Shown: one piece after another, positions 9,640-18,693 of the stretch | Position numbering within the stretch: the stretch's first letter is position 1 | How the letters are laid out: the number at the start of each line of letters is the position of its first letter | DNA from: Nemertoderma westbladi | Lineage: Eukaryota; Xenacoelomorpha; Nemertodermatida; Nemertodermatidae | Length of the DNA stretch: 37,330 nucleotides | Direction: 5' to 3' | Assembly (NCBI GenBank): GCA_032718475.1 | Contig: JAUCBJ010000285.1 | Span: forward strand, 1-37,330 | Notes under the pieces: generated by a model | The model's database searches: none | What the model saw: only the letters and a program-made list of their open reading frames with translations | Told to the model about the DNA's origin: nothing | Translations under genes and position numbers: made by a program

Positions 9640-11489
9640 CTGTCTAACTTATGGTCGTCAGATCTTACCTCCTTTAGTAAGCAGAATTGGCAACCTACAA
9701 ATCCATCCGGCAACTCCTGTTGCTTTAACTTAGGTCTATCTGACCGCTCACCTGACCATACTCGCGAGTCTGATCTAAAGGCAGGGGTACTCGAATTATA
9801 TCTGTCTACTGAGTTAAAAGTCACAGTGGTCCTGTCATCGTCAAAACTTACCATTGACTTACCGGTAACAGGTTTAGATTCTCTCATATTCTCCTCTGAG
9901 AAGTTTGATTTCATCGCTGCTACCGCATCTGTGGCTATCATGTCATGGATATGTTGAAGTGTCAACACCTTACCTTGACCCTCCAACTTATTTTCTAATT
10001 TGCGCCATTTCTGTCTGTAACGCATGTTTAAACGTCTTATTATGCTCTTCAAAACTTCGGCGTGATCACCATGATGAGGTAGATTCACCGTCCTCAAGAT
10101 GTCTAATGCGTTCGAAATAGCGTTCGCTAAGTTCAACAGCTCTAACGGAGTTGTAATCCTTCCGCCCTTACCCAAGTCTTCCACTATCGACTGTGCCATC
10201 TTGGTTTTATTCCCGTAGAGGTCGCTAAGCGTCTTCATTGCTAACTCAAATGCTCTTTCATTGTCGACGAAGTTGTCAGCAATGGCTCTAGGTTCTCGAT
10301 CCAGCATCAGAAGCAGATAGTTGAACTTCTCATTGGGAGTAAAGGTGCTGTTGGTCAGCTGTTCGTCGACATAGGTTTTGAACATCCTCCAATGTCTATG
10401 GTTGCCCATAAACTTTTGGGGTTGTTGCGTCGGCAGTCCTTGCCTAGCGGCAAACTTACCTATGTCTCTAAGGATTGCGTCATTCTGGGTTAACAAATGG
10501 TTTAGTTCTGCAGGGTTATTAAGTCTGGTCCTTTCCCGGTGGTTCAAAGTTACCTGCTCCGCGTCGGTCCTTCTTTCCTTATAGTTTCGGGACTTCTGAC
10601 GTCTCATATCTTCCTCTTCATCGCTTGAGTCTGTGTCAGTTCTCAGCGCTCGTGTTGGTTTGCGCGCCGAAGCCCTGACATAGGCTTCCTCTATAAATTT
10701 CTCCGCCGAGTTCTCGAAGTTGGGATTATAAATCGTAGGGACAGGCGTTCTTACCTGAGGTCTATGTGGTATAGTTGCCTCCGATATGCGTACTCGTTGA
10801 CTAGGTTGGACTTTATCTAACTCAGGCCTGCTAGGATTAGAATTACTTCTTACCTGGGCTGCTTCCTTTAACTGCAGGTTACTAAGCATGTCCGTTATAG
10901 GTTGGATGTGCGGCGATATAGCTTGCGCTAAACTAGCACTTAACTCATCCCTTGTAATAAATTCCTGGCTAGGGTTCTGTTGTATAGTCGGCTCTATCTG
11001 AGTAATCCGCTGTCTCTCATATGATCCCTCTTCTGGTTTAACCCGGAAGTTCTCCGTCGAACTGGGTCGGCGCTCCGTCCGCGTATTCCAAACCCGCGGG
11101 TTCGGTTCGCCCAATACTCGGCCCGTCGGAGTTTCTCCTCTAAACTCTTCTTCCTCTCGTTCAGTATGTAGTGGTGCGGTGTCCTGATGACGCGGATCCT
11201 GCGCGATGGGTGAAGCACTAATACCAACTGGCGTGCGATATGTAGAGAACGGTTTAGCGATCCGTGTACTTGTAATAGCTGGACCGGGTATAGGAATTCT
11301 GGTCGTCGTCAACTCGCGTATAGTCGGAGTTCTCGCCTCCTGTTCGGCCTTCTGCAGTGCAAACAGTTCTCGCAACTCAGTACCTACACTCGCCCCACAT
11401 TCTTCGATCATTCGCATTCCCTTCTCGGCGATTTCATTCGCCTTCCTGGTCCGTTCTTCGCTCTCTAAGTTTAGTTCCTTGCGCTCGCG
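9399..11489 (-). pseudogene. E2 gag, central and C-terminal part (DUF1759-like plus zinc knuckles)
   Basis: The frame is open from just below the TAA at 11490-11492 to 9399. Order: end of a charged helical repeat, a long Pro/Arg-rich linker, a DUF1759-like domain (FMGNHRHWRMFKTYV, LDREPRA, LYGNKTK) and knuckles CQFCLLKEV..H..C and CWACLAPGHVRRQC. Residues past the second knuckle are out-of-frame read-through. The first ATG in this piece (11417) is internal, not the natural start. Confidence 0.78.
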
Positions 11490-12212
11490 TTAGAGTTGAA
11501 GCTCGCATTTCTTCTGTTCACGCTCGAGTTCCTTCTGTTCGCGTTCGAGTTGAAGCTCACGTTCCTTCTGTTTGCGTTCGAGTTGAAGCTCATGTTCCTT
11601 CTGTTTGCGTTCGAGTTGAAGCTCGCGTTCCTTCTGTTTGCGTTCCGCTCGTTCACGCTTACTTATGTCCTCCAACTCTCGTAGCTCTGCATCCAGTGTG
11701 CGCTCCCGTTCCCGCTCGGCCTCCTTCCGTGCTTCCAATGCACGCAAAACTTCCGCCTGTTGTTCTTCCAGTCGGTGTCTTCTTTCCTCCGCCGAGTTGT
11801 GAGAAACAATGGACCTAGCGCACATAACTTTCCCTCGCGCGTGACTAACCTGGGAATCGCCACTGTCTCAAGATGCGTCGTCGGGTGGAGTTAACGTCCT
11901 CTGTCGGATATTGTCCGTCGTCGGTAGCACCTGGCCCGGTAACACCACTCCACTCTGCATCAGCCAGCTGGTAACTTCCCTCTGATACCTGCGCTCTTCT
12001 TTCGCTTGTGTCCTTCTGGGCTCCTCCCGGAGGCGCACCCATGAGGCGGACACCTTTCTACGGAGGGTGGCCCGATGCTTCCTGGGTTCTGTTTTCGGTC
12101 CCCCGATCACACCGGCACAGCTCGTCGAATGTGTAGCCAGATGGGCGGCTACTGTCAACTCACTGTGGCCTGACTGTACATTGAGCCAACTCAAAGTATA
12201 ACAAAGAGTCAA
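11490..12212 (-). pseudogene. E2 gag, coiled-coil segment with two premature stops
   Basis: It is in the same frame as the central gag, interrupted by TAA at 11490-11492 and TGA at 11868-11870. The part below 11825 is a highly charged helix built from an 11-residue (33-bp) tandem repeat of the form ERKQKERELQL, a hendecad coiled-coil signature. The TAA replaces a Glu position of this repeat, a one-base nonsense change. The part above 11870 is open but has no family signature and may be non-coding. Confidence 0.65.
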
Positions 12213-13151
12213 CCGGCAGGTAGACCAGTCGATAGCGATCGAGCATCAAGGTCGCCCTTGGGCCTAACCGACGGTCTTGTCCCGAGCGGGCTTGCGCTAC
12301 CCAACATGGAATATTGACACGTTTTCACCTGCCTCACCGGCAGTATTGAGGGGACACCATTCCACAACAATACTGACTAGCTCGAAAGCTAGGAACAAGT
12401 AACCACTTACCAGTCACTGTACACGTGTACTCAACAGATGTTCACAATATCAAGTACACTACGGTAAACACAAAATCGGACACATACCATGCACACACAG
12501 AAGACATAATTGGAAGGACAAAATCGGTGTCAAAATCAGGAGGGACTAGTTGTATCGACTATAGACATCGCGAAAAGAAAGTCGAGAGTCGAGAGTTTAT
12601 TTTACCGTCAGGGCAAAATAACTTGTGTGTACAAAGCATGCTGGGGCGCAGTAAAGTATGGTCCTACTAATACCAGCAGCATCTGGACCATCCGGCAAGG
12701 TTTCCCACACTCACTCACAGTGGCCATACATACAATCACGTGTACTCACGCACCCACAGTGACAAAGCTCATCTCAGACACAAACACACCCAAAGACCAA
12801 TCAGCTGAACATGGAGACAATAACATATAGTATCAAAAAAGCGGAACAGCTGTCGGTCAATGGCACACATCCAAGCCCCAAAGCTAACTGTCACTGGTCG
12901 CCCACATACAAATCACAGTTCACACCACATGAACCACAAATCACGCCATGCCACCACCCATACTGTGTACAGGACTGGTAGTACGGCAACAGGCCGACTA
13001 GATGGTACCACGGCACCATGTCGATTCATGGTTCGCTAGACACAAGGGCCTTCAGTATCTCCCTTGCACTTAGAGACAATTTAACGTGCCCCCAGACCCT
13101 CGCGAGTCTGCCGCCGCCTGCTCAAGACACCCCTATAGAGACCTCATCTCT
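12213..13151. other. Non-coding block splitting the E2 gag frame
   Basis: About 0.94 kb with stops in all useful frames separates two E2 gag pieces that share one reading frame. It is rich in CACA-like and ACTGTAC motifs and has a short A-run near 12835. Intron, inserted short element and substitution are all possible; no TSD or tail was identified. Confidence 0.45.
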
Positions 13152-13955
13152 TTAGGTATCTTGCGTCTCTTCCCGCTCCACTAAGTTTCTCGACTCTGCG
13201 TCACTCACCTGAGTCGCCTGCGCTTGTGATGCCCATAGCAACCAGTTCTCCGTCCTAACTCGTCGAAATCGCTCCAATAACGCGCGGTGCTCCAACAAGG
13301 CTGCCAAAACCCTGTCGTAAACCCTCATCGCCACGTCGCTCGACTGAGAGTCCACTGCTCTCTTCGCTAGGACTGCAAGCTCCTCTGTCTGCTTGAACAA
13401 TGCTGAGTAGTATCCCCTTCTAATCTCTACTAACCCTTCCCTTCCGATGTTACCAGAGTTGGCTAGCATCTTTCTTACCTTATCCGCCGTCCGAGTTATA
13501 TGTCCGGCATGCGCGCGAAGTTTCTTCTTTATCGCTATGTCTAGTTCTCTCTCGCTTACCTGACTCACACTCGGTGGACTTGAAGGATTATTTCGGGAAC
13601 TACGGGTACTCCTTATAGCCGCTGGGACCACGGCACTTACCATACCCACAGTTCTGGAAACTGGGCTCCGGGCTTTCGCTTCTGCTACACTACTCTCCCT
13701 ATCACTCACCTCTGGCCGGGCTGCTGTACAATCCTTCCTTACAGTAGTGGTAGGGGATCCTAATACTATTACTTGAGGTCCTTGTTCTTCCTCACTAGTT
13801 ACTGTCTCGTCCTCCTGTTCACTTACGTCAGCGTCGCTTGCTGCGTCGTCATAGTCGGCATTGTCATCGACAGTTATATTAACGCTATCATCAGTCAGCG
13901 GTCCAGCCGCCGTCTCATAGCTGTCTTATAGTGCCTCCTTCTCTGAGACACTCAT
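13152..13955 (-). pseudogene. E2 gag N-terminal domain
   Basis: An ATG at 13955-13953 opens the same frame as the downstream gag. It meets TAA nine codons later (13928-13926) and then stays open to 13152. It has an acidic N-terminus, a Ser/Pro linker, and a helical, Arg-rich domain (KKKLRAHAGHITRTADKVRK, RRGYYSALFKQTEELAVLAK) that parallels the N-terminal helical domain of E3 Gag. Several V-S-[DE] positions are encoded by GTAAGT/GTGAGT, which also match 5' splice-donor consensus. Confidence 0.55.
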
Positions 13956-14056
13956 AGTCTAAGTAATATTTTGCCTTCCAGCTAAAATCTCGCAAAAAAT
14001 TCGAGATATATATATAATTTAATCGAAAATACGGTTAAATTATTTGTCAAATTATT

Positions 14057-14067
14057 GGTTGGTCCCA
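14057..14067 (-). promoter_or_regulatory. Candidate primer-binding site of E2
   Basis: The minus strand reads TGGGACCAACC, complementary to a tRNA 3' end finishing in CCA, three bases from a TG..CA-type LTR edge at 14071. It is the only PBS-like site seen near any of the LTRs here. No tRNA identity is assigned. Confidence 0.4.
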
Positions 14068-14077
14068 AAATGTCAAA

Positions 14078-14106
14078 TAAATTCGCAATACAATATTGCG
14101 AATTTA
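14078..14106. repeat. Perfect hairpin, 13-bp stem, 3-nt loop
   Basis: TAAATTCGCAATA at 14078-14090 and its exact reverse complement at 14094-14106 flank a CAA loop. It sits within 10 bp of the putative E2 LTR edge. Confidence 0.9.
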
Positions 14107-16043
14107 ATAGGATATAGTTATAGCAAATACCAGTATAATATTTAAACAAAATATTATTCTATAGCTATTATATAGCATTTAAATACCGGTATGACACAAA
14201 ATAATTTCTGAATCTAATTCAAAATATTCAAAAATGAACTTGCCACCCAAATATTTCTAATTTTACATATATAGCTCTAATCAACGCAATTCTAATTTCA
14301 AATATTATATGTATCCACTAGCGCGTGGCTACACCACTCTCTCTCTCTCTCTCTAACTTGAGCGATTCAAAAAACCATGGCCGGCTAAACCTAACTATCC
14401 TAACTAATAAATTGAGTTCAGCTTCGCAGTTAAACAACCGGTAATTTTTCACTGCTTCCACAAATACAATGGTGCCAACAGAACAACTAACCTTGTTTGC
14501 TGTGAGATTCCACGTCCGCGTCCAAAGTTTCAGGCTCTTCGCTGATTGCAAACCGAACCCGCAGACCCACACGAACCCCAAACTCAGAAGCTCCGTCTTG
14601 CCATGTATCTCCAGATGGTATAAAACAACTAAGCGGTTATCTAACATACCAGTACAAAACTCTAGATTTTATTACAAAATAATTTTGACCAAAACTGAAT
14701 TCTCACAAACCTAGCTAAAATTTTCAAAAAACTTACTAATTACAGTTTGCCCTAATAGCCTAATGAACTGCTGTATTTGCGATTAGTAAACGCACTACCG
14801 TACATACACTGTTACGCAGTACGGTAAGTAAAATAGTACACCAGCCTAACAGCCTAATGAATACTGTATGTGGAACAGCAAAACAAATATCTTTTCTACC
14901 GTACACAGTAACAGCAAATCAGCCTAATTCACCACTGTACTACTGTATTGCGACTAATGAATACTGTAATCTAACTTAACAGCCTAAAGAATACACTCTT
15001 TACTGTTGCAAGCAACAGCAAATATCACGTGCTTTACTGTTAAACTAGCCACCCCTGTACTAACTGCAGAACTGTCAAAGACATACAAAGACGACGTGCT
15101 TTACTGTTAAACAGGGGTGATCAGGAGCATGCTATTACTACTGTAGGGCTGCTAAATACAAAACCGCTACTTACCGTTGGATTGCGCTAACCTGCCATCC
15201 GCTAATATATTTTACTAATTTTCTACGGCTCCTGCAAATCGCTTGTTCCTTTCTCTACCGATCGCTCGATAGAGAGCTAACTGTTCGAATATATGAGCCA
15301 CGCGGGAATAACCAAAACAATAAACCCGAATCGGCTCCCTAAGCTACTTAAAACGAGTGTGAGAGGCTTTACACTCAGAGTATATTCTTATGGCCTAATC
15401 TTACTGCTAAAACGCGCTAATAACCACGTCCTTTCTAATCGCAAATACTGGGGTTCCCTAACGGAATATGTGAATGTGAGAATATTTAAATAATCAAAAA
15501 AGGTGCAGTGTCTTATCAGGGACTAATACCTACTATAGGTCTAAACTTGCCTTCGGCTGGCTTTAGGCCAGCAATTTACTACTGCGTTCTGCGTACTGGA
15601 TACTGCGATCTAACTTATTGCCTGCTAATTTCAAATAACCGCCCAGCGTGAATAGTTTACGGTACTCCAAATTATTACCTTAACTACTCTCCGCTATGCT
15701 GCGTACAAATTCTTAATTTTACTAATTAATTACAGTCACAAATATGAAACAGCGTACTAATTACTAAGTGTTCCAGAATGCGTTATTCTAGTTTATTACA
15801 CAACGGGTTGCACTAGTAACAGCCTAAATACTGTATTATTTTCGACCTAATCAGTAATTATTTATCGTAAACTAAGAAATAGAAATCAATCAAAGGAAAA
15901 AGGGCGCCTATCTAAGCATTCATGATTTATTAGGCACACTTTAGCAACACACCAATCAGCGTAACAATCAATAATTAATACTTACCAATTATAGTTCCTA
16001 ATGTACAATTCACAATCAGCAGTCAGCAATTCACAGTTCACAA

Positions 16044-16104
16044 CTTGCAATCTACAGTTCGCAACGTAGTTTGCGACGCAGTCTACAATGCAGTTCGCAA
16101 TGTA
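16044..16104. repeat. Imperfect 12-bp tandem repeat
   Basis: About five successive units of the form TTCGCAATGCAG (purine and pyrimidine changes between units) make a short minisatellite. Related CAATTCACAG words precede it from about 15990. Confidence 0.6.
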
Positions 16105-17424
16105 AAGCACGAAGGCCTCTCCCGGGTACATCTAGGCTTCCTAACTAACCCGATTCCTGCCCCCCTAATACTACAAAATAGAGACAAAATCTGGATCATC
16201 AGCCCCTTAATTACTGTACCAGCGAGCTGTCTTCTCTCTACACTGCTAACTTCCCGCCCGTAACGGTGACCCCCGCCAGCGTTGCTTGCCTTTGAATCCT
16301 CCGCACTCCCTTTGTCGCTAACTCCCCGATGCGCCCGCCGCGCCTACCGGTACCTCAGCCCTCCATCTAATGGGTAGCTACCGTAACAGCGCATGCAATC
16401 ACAAAGTGTGACAGTCTAAGGAAATCTCGTGGGATTATTGCATCTAAAAGAATTACATAGAACCATTAACTAAAGGGTAGAAATCATAGTTCCGATTGTA
16501 ATTAGCAGTAATCATTGGGATCGAATTGAGAAACACACCAAGAAATCAGTAGAAATTACAAATTAGCGAATTATTGCAAGAAATAATTGAAAAACAGAAA
16601 ATATGCAAAATACAGAATAATTCAGTACAGCAGAATAGTGAGAGATAGATTACAATAATTACGATTACAAAGCACATACCGGAAATACCGCCAATTTATA
16701 GGTGATTCACGAAGGATGATGCAATAGTTATCTGATTGGCTCCCCAATCCGCGCTACCATTAGACCAACCTGGAAGCAGTTAGGCCAATAAGGAAGCCGG
16801 ATTGTGAACCAATTGCTCCCCGAAATCACAAATCGTCACCATATATGGTAATTTTGGCGATGCTTAATTTAGCGGTACTAATAATATGATACATAGAAAT
16901 TAATTTAGCGCAAATATAAAGAAAATTAAAACCAATGCACAGCTAGTCCTATTGAGGCTAATAACAGCAAGCTTATATCAAGGGTTTCATAGGAAACTTG
17001 TTACCCTGGAACTATTTACTTATATTTATTCCAAAATTACCTAGGTAGGACTACATACTGTATAAAATGGATAAATTCAAATATGGGCGTTTTACTTTCC
17101 TTATCTAAATATGATTGCGCGTCTTTATGGCTTATCTAATAATTATACTGTATAACGACTAATATAGGTACAGCGCCATATATCGTAACAGGCGGTGTAG
17201 AGAATAATATGATATTAGACCTTATATTGCCAATTAATGTGTTTGGTAAGTACAGTTCACTAATCCACACTATGTACTTACAGCTGATTTACACATTATA
17301 CATTCCGTACTCCTATATCTGTTGTACTTATTGTGAGTAACATATCTTTACCCATAATTACATCAATATATTGTACTTTGTTCATTTTAAATCAATAAAT
17401 GTTTTCATTTATGGATATCGCTTT

Positions 17425-17538
17425 CGCGTTATCCAATAGGCACTTCAAATATTGAAAAATACGAGATTCGGAAAATAAGCAAAGTTGAGATTTCAACGCA
17501 CATTTATAGGTTTTCTGGACCGCTGAATCAATTGAAAG
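17425..17538 (-). repeat. Left half of palindromic repeat unit interrupted by E3, with TSD
   Basis: The reverse complement of this tract aligns with the unit at 28870-29000 (shared words GCGTTGAAAT, TTTGAAGTGCC, GCGGTCCAGA). It ends in GAAAG at 17534-17538, the E3 target-site duplication. The same unit resumes right of E3 at 28601. Confidence 0.75.
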
Positions 17539-18527
17539 TGTTGCCGTTATTCCTACACCAGGGGGGAAAAACGCCGATGCTGGAGACGTGACTTAACAGA
17601 CCACCGAGCCCCGGCCAGTCACCGGATATTGATTGTGGGGAGGGAATATTTTCTAAGATGCAAGTTTGCGGTTGAGAAAAGCTGCATTAGTTGGATATAC
17701 TCTTTAATGTAACTGAACTCTGTTGAACCTTGTTCAACAATATTGAAACTTGATTAAGAATAATTTTGGGCTTCCCCAAATCAATATACACCAAATATTC
17801 ACAATAATTATACACGATAATATAAATCCCTACGGTATATTATTTAATAACCCACTGTTCGCTCAGAATTTTAGCCTACCTAATGTTCCTCAGATTTTCC
17901 CTCAGTCCCAGTCTTAGTACCGTAGTGTCGGTGTCGGTCGACCCTTTCGCATGTCCGTCCCACCCCTCACGAACCCCGAAGGGATTGGTCATCGAGAACC
18001 AGTACGGCTTAGGTCAGGGGGCAGTCGTTAGTTGGCCACCTGTTCACGTGTCCGCTCCACCCCTCACGAACCCCGGGGTTCGATCATCGAGAACCAGAAC
18101 GGCTTGGCTACTAAGGGGCCGTCGGTGCCCGTCGCAAATCCCTGACACAAGCAGTCAGCGTTCCGAGTTCTTTTCAGTCTCGTAGTAGCTGCCGTTGGCC
18201 AGGGACCGCTAAGGGCAGTCCTTGTCCTTTAGGCCTGGCGCATTACCAAATCCACCCCTACAGGCAGCAGGAAGTTGGCCAGGGCCTAATAGTACTCAGG
18301 CTAACCTGAATACTGCTTGCATTTTCCATCCCCCCTGGCCCTTATAACTATGAAATTATTCCCGTACCCTGTAAGTTGCCCCAAAGTTCGCCCATAAATC
18401 GCCCCCAGTTTATTGAATGTGCCCAAAACCCATGGTCCCGCACCCAGTAGTAATATCGGAATAATCAATTTTAAATAAATACAAAAATATTCAACTCGCG
18501 TTATGGAAAGTTGAAATACCGCGAACA
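17539..18527 (-). repeat. E3 3' LTR (989 bp)
   Basis: It is identical to the right LTR except for two substitutions and the lack of 618 bp. It has two copies of the roughly 65-bp subrepeat (CCACCCCTCACGAACCCC core) against six on the right. The deletion joins CCCT of the first subrepeat region to CCCT before the fifth, at bases equivalent to 27400 and 28018. One copy of the 27-nt shared motif is at 18158-18184. Confidence 0.95.
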
Positions 18528-18529
18528 GT

Positions 18530-18536
18530 CCCCCCC
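18530..18536 (-). promoter_or_regulatory. E3 polypurine tract
   Basis: The minus strand reads ATTGGGGGGGAC directly before the LTR start TGTTCGCGG. A purine run abutting the 3' LTR is where plus-strand DNA synthesis is primed in LTR elements. An inverted AATGACCT/AGGTCATT pair surrounds it. Confidence 0.6.
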
Positions 18537-18693
18537 AATGACCTTCGTGAAGTCTGTCGGTCGATTGAGTTTGCGTAGGTCATTCCCAATATAAAAAATC
18601 CCAAATTTAATATTGCATAGTTTTTAATTAATTTGGCCTAGAGTTTGTATAAAAATAAATGTTCGATAAATGTTCCTGGAATATCCCAATCCA

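Larger units (their letters stand above)
8278..14070 (-). mobile_element. E2: old, decayed BEL/Pao element (gag, protease, start of RT)
   Basis: Minus-strand gag and pro fragments lie in BEL/Pao order from 13955 down to 8278, with at least three nonsense codons, several frame changes and a non-coding block in gag. The 3' part of pol is missing at the LINE-A junction and probably lies beyond E1, outside the window. A possible primer-binding site at 14067-14057 and a TG at 14071 suggest where the 5' LTR begins. It is the oldest layer of the E2 > LINE-A > E1 nest. Confidence 0.75.
14071..17424. other. Gene-free AT-rich tract, probable E2 LTR plus unknown repeats
   Basis: No ORF here has coding character. 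The tract has a (CT)9 run at 14337-14354, dense TACTGTA/CAGTAC words and recurring AGCCTAATGAATACTG-like phrases between 14750 and 15850, and a 12-bp imperfect tandem repeat near 16044-16104. The outer end of the E2 LTR was not found. Confidence 0.5.

Noticed and set aside
11357-11818. Plus-strand repetitive frame rich in VRVEAHVPSVC-like units
   Set aside because: Antisense read of the 33-bp E2 Gag coiled-coil repeat.
12425-12830. Plus-strand ORFs of 81 and 106 codons
   Set aside because: They lie in the non-coding block within E2 gag, overlap each other in different frames and show no family signature.
17883-18185. 100-codon plus-strand ORF in the left LTR, with an 83-codon copy at 28007-28258
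   Set aside because: It is built from LTR subrepeats on the strand opposite to the element, and its length follows the repeat content.
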